This document shows, one piece after another, positions 1-8,475 of a stretch of 64,000 nucleotides of DNA; position 1 is the stretch's first letter; every line of letters starts with the position of its first letter. Below the pieces are notes generated by a model that did no database searches, had not been told where the DNA came from, and saw only the letters and a program-made list of their open reading frames with translations. The stretch is from Streptomyces buecherae (lineage in GTDB: Bacteria; Actinomycetota; Actinomycetes; Streptomycetales; Streptomycetaceae), in NCBI RefSeq assembly GCF_014295035.1, contig NZ_CP060404.1:3938501-4002500 (forward strand). The letters are read 5' to 3'. A program made the position numbers and the translations under genes.

Positions 1-451
1 TCCGGTCCCACGCGTCGTGCAGCCGCCGCCAGGCGTCCCCGTCGCCGGGCGCGAAGGCGTCGAGGGACGCGGCGGTGGTGTCGACGCGCCGGTCGAGCAC
101 GACACACGAGCCGTCGCTGAGCGGGTGCGCCAGCACGTGCGGCGCGTGGCTCCAGCGCAGGCCGTGGTCCTGGAGCCGGAGCCCGGCCAGGACGGGGGAC
201 GCGGCGGCCAGCGGGTAGAAGGAGCTGAACAGGTCGTTGGTGAAGTCCGGGTCGACGCCCTGGTCGTGGCGGACCGCGCCGCCGGGCTCGGGTTGTTCCT
301 CAAGCACCTGGACGTTCCAGCCGGCGTCTGCCAGCAGGTTGGCGGCCACCAGGCCGTTGGGCCCGGCGCCGATGACCACGGCGTCCGTCGTCGTCCCCGG
401 CGTCACTCGTGTCGTCCCTTCCGTCGCCGTCCCGTCGTGTTCCCCCGCCAT
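1..451 (-). CDS. FAD/NAD(P)-dependent oxidoreductase, phytoene-desaturase-like (N-terminal part only)
   Basis: Only the first ~150 codons lie in the window; the gene runs off the left edge. Read on the minus strand, the product has a dinucleotide-binding Rossmann start around residues 19-45 with VVIGAGPNG, followed by an acidic residue (VLEEQ) and PGGAVR, as in CrtI/amine-oxidase-like flavoproteins. The ATG at 449-451 shares its bases with the TGA of the upstream SRPBCC gene (TGATG), so the two are translationally coupled. Family knowledge: such enzymes oxidise or desaturate small lipophilic substrates. The substrate cannot be inferred here; a metabolite-oxidising pair with the SRPBCC protein is my inference. 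Confidence 0.8.
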   Translation of the reverse strand, partial: MAGEHDGTATEGTTRVTPGTTTDAVVIGAGPNGLVAANLLADAGWNVQVLEEQPEPGGAVRHDQGVDPDFTNDLFSSFYPLAAASPVLAGLRLQDHGLRWSHAPHVLAHPLSDGSCVVLDRRVDTTAASLDAFAPGDGDAWRRLHDAWDR

Positions 452-954
452 CACTCGCCCTGCGGGCCGGCGGCGGTGGCCGGTGTCGTGGTCGAAGCCC
501 GGCCGTGCCGTCGCCGCTGGGCGTCGTCGGCCTCGCAGAGCCCGGCGAGCCGGCCGAGCATCGCGCGGTGGCGCAGGTGGATCAGCGGCTCGAACGCCGC
601 GTTGTGCAGCCAGCCGCCCGCCCCCTGCAACGGGTGTTCGTCGACCAGGACGAGGCAGTGCTCGCCCCACGGCCGCAGCTCGATCGCGATGCGCGCGGTG
701 CCCAGAGCGCCCGCGTGGGCCTCCAGCTCCAGCCGGCTGCCCTCATCGCAGAAGCGGACGGTCGTCCGGTTGGTCAGCGAGACGGGGCCGATCCGGACCT
801 CGTAGCCGATGGCCGCGTCCGTCCGCGGCCAGTCGCCGTGGATCGGGCGTGAGGAGGAGGTCCCCACCACCCATTCCGCGTACCGGGAGCCGTCGGCGAG
901 CACGGCCCACACGGCGCTCGGCGGGGCTTTGATCAGGCGATGGCGAACAGCCAA
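451..954 (-). CDS. SRPBCC-fold (polyketide cyclase/START-like) protein
   Basis: 167 aa, the usual length for single-domain SRPBCC proteins. It begins with the typical pattern of an early strand, then PPSAVWAVLADGSRYAEWVVG (split here as PPSAVWAVLADG and SRYAEWVVG), the helix-grip opening of polyketide-cyclase/dehydrase proteins, and has the long C-terminal helix (LIHLRHRAMLGRLAGL). These proteins form a hydrophobic ligand cavity. The start is a TTG at 952-954 behind GAGGAGG with a short 4-nt spacer; no ATG fits as well. Its stop overlaps the start of the downstream flavoprotein, so both are probably one operon acting on the same small molecule. No substrate can be named. Confidence 0.82.
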   Translation of the reverse strand: MAVRHRLIKAPPSAVWAVLADGSRYAEWVVGTSSSRPIHGDWPRTDAAIGYEVRIGPVSLTNRTTVRFCDEGSRLELEAHAGALGTARIAIELRPWGEHCLVLVDEHPLQGAGGWLHNAAFEPLIHLRHRAMLGRLAGLCEADDAQRRRHGRASTTTPATAAGPQGE

Positions 955-1160
955 GGCGCCTCCTCGGTTCGTGTGCCGTCGGGTGCGTCAGCGCTCCACG
1001 AGTGCCCCGGTTCGCCTCCGTCCAACCAGCCGGTTCGTCCCGCGCCCTTACGAGGGGGCCCGCTGCGCCCCCGTGCGCGGCGGCCGGGCCCGGGTCACGG
1101 GCACGGCGACCGGCCCGGATCACGGGCACGGAGGACGTCCCGGTGGGCTCCGGCGGGTTC

Positions 1161-1196
1161 CGGTGGGCGCGCCGGTGGGCGCGCCGGTGGGCGCCG
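1161..1196. repeat. 12-bp tandem repeat, three copies
   Basis: CGGTGGGCGCGC occurs at 1161-1172 and 1173-1184, with a third copy (last two bases differ) at 1185-1196. It lies in the 276-bp stretch 955-1230 between the SRPBCC gene start and the AraC stop, where I see no gene. The unit is partly self-complementary. Confidence 0.8.
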
Positions 1197-1230
1197 CTGG
1201 GTCTTGTTGGGCGTCGCTGGCCCGGTGCGG

Positions 1231-2154
1231 CTATCCCGGTGGGCGCAGGCGGGCGCGGTACTCCCCCGGGGCCGTGCCCCGGGCGCGTCGGAAGGCGCGG
1301 CTGAAGGCGTGCGGGGAGGCGTAGCCGACCGCGCCGGAGATCGACTCGACCGGTTCGTCGGTGTCGCGGAGCCGGACGGCCGCCAGGTCGAGGCGCCAGC
1401 GCGTCACGTACGCGCCCGGCGTCTGCCCGAGGGCGGACCGGAAGTGCCTGGTCAGCGTCGCCCGGGAGACGCTCGTCGCGGCGGCCAGGCTCTGCGTGGT
1501 CCAGGGGTGCTCGGGCCGGGCGTGCACGTGTGCCAGGGCGTCGCGTACGACCGGGTCGCGCAGCGCGCCCAGCCACGAGGCGGACCGCTCCTCGGGGTGG
1601 CGGGCCAGCCAGGCGCGTACGAACTGGACGAGCAGCAGGTCCACGATGCTGTTGATCGCGGCGGTGGTGCCGGGCTGCGGCTCCGCCAGCTCCGCCGCGA
1701 GGAGTTCGACGGTCCTGCTGAACTGCGCGTTCTGGCCGGCCGTGACGTGCGTCGGCCGGGCGAGTGAGGTGAGCACCGGCGTGCTCACCTCCGGGTCCTG
1801 CTCGTAGTGGAGGACGATCACCTCCGTGTGCGCCGGCGCCGAGCCCAGCCGCAGGGCCCGGCCGTCGCCCATGGCCCGGGCCGCGGCCTCGCGGTCGCAG
1901 GAGCCCATCGTCACGCTGGCGGCGCCGGCGAGTCCGTGCGCGGTACCCGGCGGCGCGAGGACGGCGTCCCCGGCCCGCACCTGGAGTGGCCGCTGGCCCG
2001 TGGCGTGGAGCCAGACCGTGCCACGGGAGACCACGTGCAGCACCGCTCCCGGCGCGGCGTCCCACCACAGGCCCCAGCTCCCACCGGCCTCCACCACGAC
2101 GCCGAGCGCGCCCCGCGCGCCCGACACCCGCAAGACCTCCGCCAGCACGTCCAT
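1231..2154 (-). CDS. AraC-family regulator with N-terminal cupin sensor
   Basis: 307 aa. Residues ~10-110 look like an AraC-type cupin (AVLHVVSRGTVWL, then PLQVRAGDAVLAPPGTAHGL). The C-terminal ~100 residues are the double helix-turn-helix: SLAAATSVSRATLTRHFRSA for the first and ISGAVGYASPHAFSRAFRRA for the second, followed by GTAPGEYRARLR. I chose the ATG at 2152-2154 because GAGGAGG sits just upstream; a longer in-frame extension exists but has no ribosome site. The gene lies 91 bp behind an MDR oxidoreductase in the same direction, a common arrangement for AraC regulators of redox or detoxifying enzymes. Ligand unknown. Confidence 0.9.
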   Translation of the reverse strand: MDVLAEVLRVSGARGALGVVVEAGGSWGLWWDAAPGAVLHVVSRGTVWLHATGQRPLQVRAGDAVLAPPGTAHGLAGAASVTMGSCDREAAARAMGDGRALRLGSAPAHTEVIVLHYEQDPEVSTPVLTSLARPTHVTAGQNAQFSRTVELLAAELAEPQPGTTAAINSIVDLLLVQFVRAWLARHPEERSASWLGALRDPVVRDALAHVHARPEHPWTTQSLAAATSVSRATLTRHFRSALGQTPGAYVTRWRLDLAAVRLRDTDEPVESISGAVGYASPHAFSRAFRRARGTAPGEYRARLRPPG

Positions 2155-2245
2155 GGGCCCCTCCTCGTCCACCCCGGCCGACCGCCTCCCCGGGCGGGGC
2201 GGCGGCGTACGTACGACGTGCTCGTCCGTGTCCCCGCCCACGGCC

Positions 2246-3163
2246 TCAGGCCACGTCGAGCACGACCTTCCCGTGCACCGTGCGCGCGAACAACGCCCGC
2301 ACGGCCTCGCCCACCTCCCGCCAGTCGCCGCGCAGGCCGACCGGGACCGCGAGCCGGCCGGCGGCGACCAGCCCCAGCAGGTCCGTCAGCTCGCCGCTGG
2401 TCGAGGTCCGGTCGCCGTAGGTGGCGATGGTGCGGGGTGCGCCGAAGCCGAACAGGGCCTCCGGCGGGAACGTCGTCGCCTCCCCCGACGAGTAGCCGAC
2501 CAGGTGGAGGGTGCCGCCCTCGGCGAGCCGGCTCCACGCCTGGGCCACCAGCGGCCCGCCGACCGTGTCCAGGACGAGGTCGAACCGGTCCTCGGTCTCG
2601 GCCAGCTCGGCCGGGTCGGTCAGGACCGCGTCGGCGCCGAGTTCGCGCAGTCCGGCGGCCCGGCCCGGCGAACCGACGAGCGCCGTCACCCGGGCCCCGG
2701 CCAGCGCCGCCAACTGGACGGCGAAGTGCCCCACGCCCCCGCTGGCGCCCGTGACCAGCACGTTCCGGGCCAGCAGGGATCGCGTGCGCAGCACCCGCAA
2801 CGCGGTGACCCCGGCGATCCCCAGCGCGGCGGCGTCGGCCAGCTCCACACCCTCGGGAACGGTGCCGAGCCACGCCGGGCTGACGGCCACCCGTTCCGCC
2901 CACGCGTGGGGCGTCATGCCCAGCGCGACGCGCGTCCCCTCGGGCGGCCCCGAACCGTCGGCGGCGGCCCGCACCACGACCCCGGCCGCGTCGTGCCCGT
3001 GCACGGCGCCGTCCGGCCACAGGTGCAGGTAGGTCAGCTCTCCGAAGTTGAGAGCGATGTGCCGCACCTCCACCAACGCCTCCCCGGCGGACGGTACGGG
3101 TTCGTCCACATCGGCGAACCGAACGGGCCCGGCCTCGCCCCGAGCGACGACGAGTGCGCGCAT
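2246..3163 (-). CDS. NADPH-dependent quinone-type oxidoreductase (MDR superfamily, zinc-free)
   Basis: 305 aa. The GroES-like N-terminal half is followed by a Rossmann half with LVTGASGGVGHFAVQLAALAG (read as LVTGASGGVGHF then AVQLAALAG), the nucleotide-binding loop of quinone oxidoreductases. The structural four-cysteine zinc lobe and the catalytic Cys/His zinc ligands of alcohol dehydrogenases are missing, so it belongs with QOR-like reductases acting on enones or quinones. The ATG at 3161-3163 has AGAGAAGG upstream. It is transcribed toward the AraC gene. The region just 5' holds an unusual 9-bp repeat array (3243-3314). Confidence 0.88.
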   Translation of the reverse strand: MRALVVARGEAGPVRFADVDEPVPSAGEALVEVRHIALNFGELTYLHLWPDGAVHGHDAAGVVVRAAADGSGPPEGTRVALGMTPHAWAERVAVSPAWLGTVPEGVELADAAALGIAGVTALRVLRTRSLLARNVLVTGASGGVGHFAVQLAALAGARVTALVGSPGRAAGLRELGADAVLTDPAELAETEDRFDLVLDTVGGPLVAQAWSRLAEGGTLHLVGYSSGEATTFPPEALFGFGAPRTIATYGDRTSTSGELTDLLGLVAAGRLAVPVGLRGDWREVGEAVRALFARTVHGKVVLDVA

Positions 3164-3629
3164 GGGATCACCTTCTCTCTGGGGTAGGGCAGTTGGGCTT
3201 CTCGGGCTGGCGTCGTGAGGCCGCGCTTGGCGCACCCGTGCCGTACGTGGCGTACGTGTCGTGCGTGACGACCGTGTCGTCTGTGATGTCCGTGCCGTAC
3301 GTGACGTCCGTGTCCGCGTGTGCCGCATGTTCCGCGCTCTGGCGGGAACGTGCGTCGGCGCGGCGGTGGATCGAGGGGGCGGACGCCGCGCTGGCTGCCT
3401 CGTCGCCGCCCTCCTGAAACCCTACGCAGCCCTGGGTCGGTGGCCAGTCCCGTGTGGATCAATGAGTTGACCATCTGTGTCAGTGCGGCGCGCGCCGGGG
3501 GGCGGGCGGCGCACCCGGCAGGGCGCACTGGCTCAACCTCCGCCCCGCCGCCCCCTCCCGGTGGTCTAGTTGCCCGGATAGCGCGGCGGGTGCCATGTCC
3601 CCGCGCGGGGGCGGACCGGGGCGGGGTGA
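3164..3629. other. Divergent intergenic region
   Basis: 466 bp between the leftward MDR gene and the rightward membrane protein gene. It holds the 9-bp repeat array at 3243-3314. I see no gene. A slightly AT-richer patch near 3455-3480 (ggatcaatgagttgaccatc) may be part of a promoter, but I cannot assign -35/-10 boxes with confidence. Confidence 0.4.
3243..3314. repeat. 9-bp tandem repeat, eight imperfect copies
   Basis: From 3243 the sequence runs in 9-bp steps: GTACGTGGC, GTACGTGTC, GTGCGTGAC, GACCGTGTC, GTCTGTGAT, GTCCGTGCC, GTACGTGAC, GTCCGTGTC. Position-wise the consensus is GTnCGTGnC. It lies 80-150 bp upstream of the MDR start codon. It could be a slippage-prone minisatellite or a set of helically phased regulator sites (two units are 18 bp, three are 27 bp). 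Confidence 0.8.
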
Positions 3630-3635
3630 GTGCGG

Positions 3636-4442
3636 ATGGCATGGGTGCAGACGCTGGGGTGGATCGTCGCGGTCTCGCTCGGCATCGTCGCCTACCGGTG
3701 GGCGTCCTATCCGGGCTCGTGGGCCGCGATGTTCGGGGCGGAGTACGCGAAGCCGCGCAGCGCACTACGCCGCCTGCGCGCAGAACTCACGGGCGCCAGG
3801 CGCGCCAGCGCCCACCGCTTGGAAGCGGCCACGGAGCAGCTCAGACAGGCCAGGGCCGCGTACCAGGCCGAGGTGGCCGGCGCCGAGCGGCGGCTGCGGG
3901 GCCTGCGCGACCCCGCGCCCGGCAGTCGGGTCACCTGGCTGGGCCGGATCGCCGTGCACGAGGAGGTGCTCCGGCTCTTCGACGAGGATGGTCCGCTCGA
4001 CGAGACGGGTCGCCACCGCACGCCCGCCAGCGGGCCCAGCACGGATCTCCCCCTCGCCACGCTCACCGTCGACCGCGTCCCGTCGGACGACCCGGCGGGG
4101 ACGTGTGTGACGCTCGCGACCGGGACCTCCGTGCCGTACGAGGTCTGTTACGCCCACCGCGAGTACCCGGAGCCGAACGTGCGCCAGTTCGTGCTGGACG
4201 TGCGGAGCGCCGTCGCGCGGGCGCGGGACGCGCAGGCGGAGCGGGAGCGGAACATCGCGGCGGCCGAGGCCGAGTTGGCGGCGGCCCGCGCGGCGACGGA
4301 GGACGTCGATGCCGCGCGGACGCACGTGGAGTGGGTGCAGGCGGCCGAGCGCGTGGACCCGGACGTCGGGCGGGCCACGGACGCGCTGGACGAGCAACGT
4401 GACCGGTGGCAGGCCATCACCGGGCACCGGCCCTGGCGGTAG
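3636..4442 (+). CDS. Membrane-anchored coiled-coil protein of unknown function
   Basis: 268 aa. One N-terminal hydrophobic segment (TLGWIVAVSLGIVAYRWASY) anchors a mostly alpha-helical, Ala/Arg/Glu-rich protein. Two coiled-coil stretches (about residues 40-95 and 190-245) flank a central region with short beta-rich pieces (VTLATGTSVPYEVCYA). I placed the start at the ATG at 3636, with GGGGTGAG 5 nt upstream; a GTG at 3630 in the same frame is the alternative. No family recognised. It stands alone between a divergent promoter region and a 403-bp gap. Confidence 0.65.
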   Translation: MAWVQTLGWIVAVSLGIVAYRWASYPGSWAAMFGAEYAKPRSALRRLRAELTGARRASAHRLEAATEQLRQARAAYQAEVAGAERRLRGLRDPAPGSRVTWLGRIAVHEEVLRLFDEDGPLDETGRHRTPASGPSTDLPLATLTVDRVPSDDPAGTCVTLATGTSVPYEVCYAHREYPEPNVRQFVLDVRSAVARARDAQAERERNIAAAEAELAAARAATEDVDAARTHVEWVQAAERVDPDVGRATDALDEQRDRWQAITGHRPWR

Positions 4443-4845
4443 TTCGCCGGCGGCCGGTGACCGGGTCGCGGCGTCGCGCGGCAGCGCGGCAGCGCCCGCG
4501 TCGTACGGCGGTGGAGGGGGCGGCGCGGCGACCCGAAGCGGTGAGCCGGTGGCCCAGGCGCCCCCGTACCGCACGGACCCGCGGGGCGGTCCACGGGGCC
4601 CCGTCGGTCAAGCACGGCACCGTACCCGGACTATCGCGGGCCACCTAGATTTGCGACCGAGCAGGACCGGGCACGACCGAAGCACAACCGAGCAAAGCCG
4701 AGCGGGGCCCCGGCGGGATCGGGTGACAGCCCGGGGAGAGGGCTCGCGGGCGGGCGGTGCCGGGCCAACCACGAGGCGTCCGGCTGGTGCGCATGGCCCC
4801 ATCTGCTCAGGTGGGGGTGCGCGGTGCGAACGGAGAGAGCTGCCG
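4443..4845. other. Intergenic region upstream of the ligase
   Basis: 403 bp without a credible gene. GC-rich inverted stretches (around 4578-4603) could end the upstream transcript. From about 4630 there are repeated short ACCGA/ACCGAGC words. The last 20 bp contain GGAGAGAG ahead of the ligase ATG. Confidence 0.4.
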
Positions 4846-5940
4846 ATGGCAACCGTTGGCGTGGAAGAGGAGTACCTGTTGGTCGATCGGGTGACGGGAC
4901 AAACGGCACCACACGCGAAGGCCGTGCTGAGCGCGGCCGAGTTGGAGCCCCTGGTCGCCGCGGAAGAGGTGCAGTTGGAGCTGTTGCGGGCACAGGTCGA
5001 GGTGGCCACGCCGGTGTGCCACACCCTGGCGGAGGCGGAAGGGCATCTGGTGCGATTACGGAGCGCCGTGGCGACGGCGGCGCGGGAACACGGGTGCGGC
5101 CTCCTGGTCAGCGGCACGCCGCCGCTGCCCGACGACGCGCCCGTGGCGGTCACCGACGAGGCCCGGTACCGCGCCATCCAGCAGCAGGCCCCGCAACTGG
5201 TCGGGGAGCAACTCGTCAACGGCATGCACGTACACGTCGCCGTCCCCAGCCGGCGGGTGGGCGTCGAGGTGCTGAACCGGGTGCGGGTGTGGCTGCCCAC
5301 GCTCATCGCGATGGCGGCGAACTCGCCGCTGTGGAAGGGCGACGACACCGGGTTCGCCAGTTGGCGCACGATCGTCTTCGACCGCTGGGCGGTCGGCGGC
5401 ATGCCGCCGCACTTCGCCGACGAGGACGACTACGCGGAGCGCGTACGGCGGTTGCTCGACACCGGCGTCATCCGCGACGTGGGGCAGCTCTACTGGCAGG
5501 CACGGCTGTCCGAGCGCTACCCGACGGTCGAGGTGCGCTCCCTGGACGTGCAACTGCGCCCGCACGAGGCCATGTTGTTCGCCGGTCTGGTGCGCGCGTT
5601 GGTGGACACCGCGATGCGGGAGGCGGAGCTGGGGGTCGCGGCGCCGGAGGCGAGCGCCGAGATGCTGCGGCTCGCGGTGTGGCAGGCCGCCCGGCACGGG
5701 CTGAGCGGCGACCTCATCGATCCGGACGGCCGGCGTCGGGCGGCGGGCGACGTGGTGCGGGCGCTGCTCGCGCACGTCACGCCCGCGCTCAAGGAGGCCG
5801 GCGACACGCGTGAGGTGACGAACCTGACCCACCGGCTGCTCAGCGAGGGCACCGGCGCCGACCGACAGCGCCGGGCCCTGGCCGCCGGCGGGCTGCCCGC
5901 GGTGGTGGAGATGATCGCCGCGGCCGGCGACCTGCGCTGA
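4846..5940 (+). CDS. Carboxylate-amine ligase, YbdK/glutamate-cysteine ligase 2 family
   Basis: 364 aa, the family length. It opens with VGVEEEYLLVDRVTG, the family signature, with Glu residues that bind metal/ATP, and has the NGMHVHVAVPS core strand and RYPTVEVRSLDVQLRP near the nucleotide site. Family knowledge: ATP-dependent ligation of a carboxylate (often glutamate) to an amine; the true substrate is often unproven and actinobacterial paralogues are numerous. The ATG at 4846 is preceded by GGAGAGAG. Codon 71 is TTA (5056-5058), rare in this genome, so translation probably needs the bldA tRNA. It sits alone, convergent with the TerD gene. Confidence 0.88.
   Translation: MATVGVEEEYLLVDRVTGQTAPHAKAVLSAAELEPLVAAEEVQLELLRAQVEVATPVCHTLAEAEGHLVRLRSAVATAAREHGCGLLVSGTPPLPDDAPVAVTDEARYRAIQQQAPQLVGEQLVNGMHVHVAVPSRRVGVEVLNRVRVWLPTLIAMAANSPLWKGDDTGFASWRTIVFDRWAVGGMPPHFADEDDYAERVRRLLDTGVIRDVGQLYWQARLSERYPTVEVRSLDVQLRPHEAMLFAGLVRALVDTAMREAELGVAAPEASAEMLRLAVWQAARHGLSGDLIDPDGRRRAAGDVVRALLAHVTPALKEAGDTREVTNLTHRLLSEGTGADRQRRALAAGGLPAVVEMIAAAGDLR
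5056..5058 (+). other. TTA codon (probable bldA control point)
   Basis: In frame with the ligase, codon 71 (Leu in LVRLRSAV) is TTA. In Streptomyces TTA is read only by the developmentally regulated bldA tRNA. Confidence 0.75.
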
Positions 5941-6192
5941 CGGCTCCGCCGCCGGCATTGCCCCCGGCCCCGGCCCCGGTGTCGCCCCCGCCCCCCCCCA
6001 CCGTTGATGGCCGCACGCGTGCGCTCCGCTGGCGGTGCGCGCGTGCGGCTGGTGGGGGGGCGTGCCTGTGGTGGCCTGCCGGCGGGGCGCGTGGGTGGGC
6101 TGGTGGAGGCCGCGTGGGGGGCTGGTGGCGGGACGCGGGGGTGGGCTGGCGGTGGCGGGGCGTACTGGTGGCGGCTCGTACGCGCGGCGCGG

Positions 6193-7638
6193 CTACCGCC
6201 GCTTGAACTCCACCGGGCCGCCGTTCATCTCGACCGTGCCGTCCACGTGCAGGACCGGGCGCCGCTCGGTCATGCGGGCGCTGTACGCCTCGATGTGGTG
6301 GATGGCCGCCCCGTCGGGGGAGCCGAAGTCGATGAGGGCGATGGCGACCCAGTAGCGGGTCATGGTGTTCTCGAAGAGGGGGACGGTGACCGTGGAGCCG
6401 CGCCCGTCCGTGATGACGACCTTCGCGCCGAAGCTGCGGAAGGAGCCGTAGCCGTTACTGACGGCGGAGTACGCGCAGAGCAGGACGTAGCCCTGTTCGT
6501 CGGGCCGTACGATGCGCACGGACTCGCGGCCGGGGGCGCGGGCGTCGCCGTCGAGGCGGATGTAGGGGCGGTCCTTGAGCGAGCCGAGGTGCTTGTAGTA
6601 GACCGCCTCGCCGCCCTTGGCCTGCTTGTTCTTGCTGTTCTTGGCCTTCTTGGACGTGCCCGTGGGTTCGGCCTGGTCCGGCTCCGCCTCGCTCGGCGCC
6701 ACCAGCGGATCGCCCTGCGGCTTGTGGCCGGCCTTGACGAGGGTGCCGGGCGCCTTGGGGCCGCGCAGCGCCTTGCTGGCCGGTACGAACAGCGCGTACA
6801 GGTCCAGGTCGGCCCCCAGCTTGCGCCGCCGCTCGCTGCCGCCGTCCCACTCCAGCGCGGCCTCGACCACCAGCTCCCGGTCGTGCTTGTCCAGGTCGAT
6901 CGCGGTGCGCCCGCCCTTGTCCAGGCTGATGCTGCCCAGCGGCGGCTTCCGCAGGTTGGCCCGAGCGGGGGCCGGGGCGGGGGCCGGGGATGCAGTCGGG
7001 TCCGGGGTCGTTGACGGCGTCGGGGCCGGGGTCGTCGTCGGGGGCGGGAGGGGTGCGCCGCCGGTGGCGTCGGCTTCCACATCGGCATCGGCTTCGGCTT
7101 CGGAGTCGTCGGGCTCGGCATCCTCTGCCACGGCGATGCCGTAGTCGGTGGCGAGGCCCGCGAGGCCGTTGGCGTACCCCTGGCCGATGGCGCGCAGCTT
7201 CCAGCCGGGGCCTCGGCGGTAGATCTCGGCCAGGAGTACGGCGCGTTCGCCGTCGGTGAGGTCCGGCTGGTGGAAGACGATGGGCTCGGCGCCCGGCTGC
7301 TCGACGCGGATCGTCACCTCCTTCACCCCCCGGAAGGTGCGGCTGGCGTCGTCCGGATCGCAACTCCCCACCAGGACCACCCGGTCCACGTCGGCGGGCA
7401 GCCCGGCCGGGTCCACCTCGATGCGCTCGGGGCCGGCGGCGTCGGCGGCGAGGTGGCGTACCGCGTCGGACTCGGCGGCGGGTTGGTTGTAGAAGACCAT
7501 GTCGTCGTCCGACCTGACCCTGCCGTCCTCGGCGACCAACAGCGCGCTCAGGTCGACCACGTCACCCACCGCGTGCAACGCCGCGACGAGCCGCCCCGCC
7601 GCCACCGCCGTGTTCCCACCCTTGCCAAGCTCCGGCAT
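6193..7638 (-). CDS. Tandem TerD-domain protein (tellurite-resistance/stress family)
   Basis: 481 aa with two TerD-like domains. The first (residues ~1-175) has LVAALHAVGDVVDLSALLVAEDG in two pieces, DDMVFYNQP and ADVDRVVLVGSC-D-D, the calcium-binding TerD pattern. A Pro/Thr/Ala-rich linker (~185-230) leads to the second (~235-475) with SISLDKGGRTAIDLDK, ADLDLYALFV and IHHIEAYSARMTERRPVLHVDG in two pieces. The second domain is interrupted by a Lys-rich insert (KKAKNSKNKQAKGG). Family knowledge: TerD proteins bind Ca2+ and act in stress responses, tellurite resistance and morphology in Streptomyces. No other ter genes are adjacent, so this is a stand-alone paralogue. It ends 252 bp from the convergent ligase gene. 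Confidence 0.88.
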   Translation of the reverse strand: MPELGKGGNTAVAAGRLVAALHAVGDVVDLSALLVAEDGRVRSDDDMVFYNQPAAESDAVRHLAADAAGPERIEVDPAGLPADVDRVVLVGSCDPDDASRTFRGVKEVTIRVEQPGAEPIVFHQPDLTDGERAVLLAEIYRRGPGWKLRAIGQGYANGLAGLATDYGIAVAEDAEPDDSEAEADADVEADATGGAPLPPPTTTPAPTPSTTPDPTASPAPAPAPARANLRKPPLGSISLDKGGRTAIDLDKHDRELVVEAALEWDGGSERRRKLGADLDLYALFVPASKALRGPKAPGTLVKAGHKPQGDPLVAPSEAEPDQAEPTGTSKKAKNSKNKQAKGGEAVYYKHLGSLKDRPYIRLDGDARAPGRESVRIVRPDEQGYVLLCAYSAVSNGYGSFRSFGAKVVITDGRGSTVTVPLFENTMTRYWVAIALIDFGSPDGAAIHHIEAYSARMTERRPVLHVDGTVEMNGGPVEFKRR

Positions 7639-7776
7639 GCTCCCCCGCCTCCGCTGTTCTCCCCGGTCTCTGTCGGGTCAGCCTGTCACATAGCACGACA
7701 ATGCGGCACTCCTGCCCCACAGGCACCTTGGGCATCAGCCGCCTCAGGCGGCCTCCCCGGACGGCGGTTCGCGCCG

Positions 7777-8361
7777 TTACGCCTCCGCCTCCCACGTCGC
7801 CGGCGACCACAGCGACGAGCGGTTCAGGGACTGGGGGCAGTGGCGGTAGACCTCGGATATGTCGATCAGGATGGCCAGGCTCGGGCGCCCGCCCTCCGCC
7901 GTCAGGGCGTCGAAGAAGGGGGCGTCGGTGAGGACGCGGGCCCGGCCGTTGACGCGCAGGATGGTGCGGCTGCCGGGGACCAGGTAGAGGAGGCCGGCGT
8001 GCGGGTTGTCGAGGATGTTGTGCAGGCTGTCGCCGCGCCGGTTGCCGGGGCGCTCCGGCAGTACCAGCGTGCCGGGGTCGACGACGTGCGTGAAGCCGGG
8101 GGCTCCGCCGCGCGGTGACGCGTCGCAGGTGCCGTACGCGTCCGAGGTGGACAGCAGGCAGAACGGGGAGCGGGCGACGAAGTCCAGGTCGTCCGGGTCG
8201 AGGCGGGGGTGGACCTTGTCGATGACGATCGGGTGCGGTTCGCCGAGCAACTCCCGCAGCTCGGCGTGCGAGTCGAGGGTGACGTGACCCGGACCGCTCG
8301 CGGGGGGCGCGGCCGTGGCGTGTTCGTGCTCCGGGGCTGCGGCGTCGGTCCTGCTGAGCAA
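7777..8361 (-). CDS. FMN-binding split-barrel protein, PPOX-type (MSMEG_1061-like)
   Basis: 194 aa. The fold is recognised from DLDFVARSPFCLLSTSD, DASPRGGAPGFTHVVD, LVLPERPGNRRGDSLHNIL in two pieces, and NPHAGLLYLVPG, the usual order in pyridoxamine-phosphate-oxidase-like flavoproteins; the NxRGDSLxNIL piece is typical of the MSMEG_1061 subgroup. These bind FMN (sometimes F420) and reduce unknown substrates. The start is a TTG at 8359-8361 with GGGAGA upstream. It follows the iron-siderophore ATPase in the same direction after a 114-bp GT-rich gap, so it may be read through from that operon. A role in siderophore reduction is only a guess. Confidence 0.82.
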   Translation of the reverse strand: MLSRTDAAAPEHEHATAAPPASGPGHVTLDSHAELRELLGEPHPIVIDKVHPRLDPDDLDFVARSPFCLLSTSDAYGTCDASPRGGAPGFTHVVDPGTLVLPERPGNRRGDSLHNILDNPHAGLLYLVPGSRTILRVNGRARVLTDAPFFDALTAEGGRPSLAILIDISEVYRHCPQSLNRSSLWSPATWEAEA

Positions 8362-8475
8362 GGCGTCTCCCGGTGGTGGGTGGGTGGTTCGGGGTGCGGG
8401 GTGCGGTGCGTGCGGTGTGGTGTGGTGTGGGCGCGGTCTGTTGCGGCCCTCGTACGTCGGCCGGTGTACGCCGTC

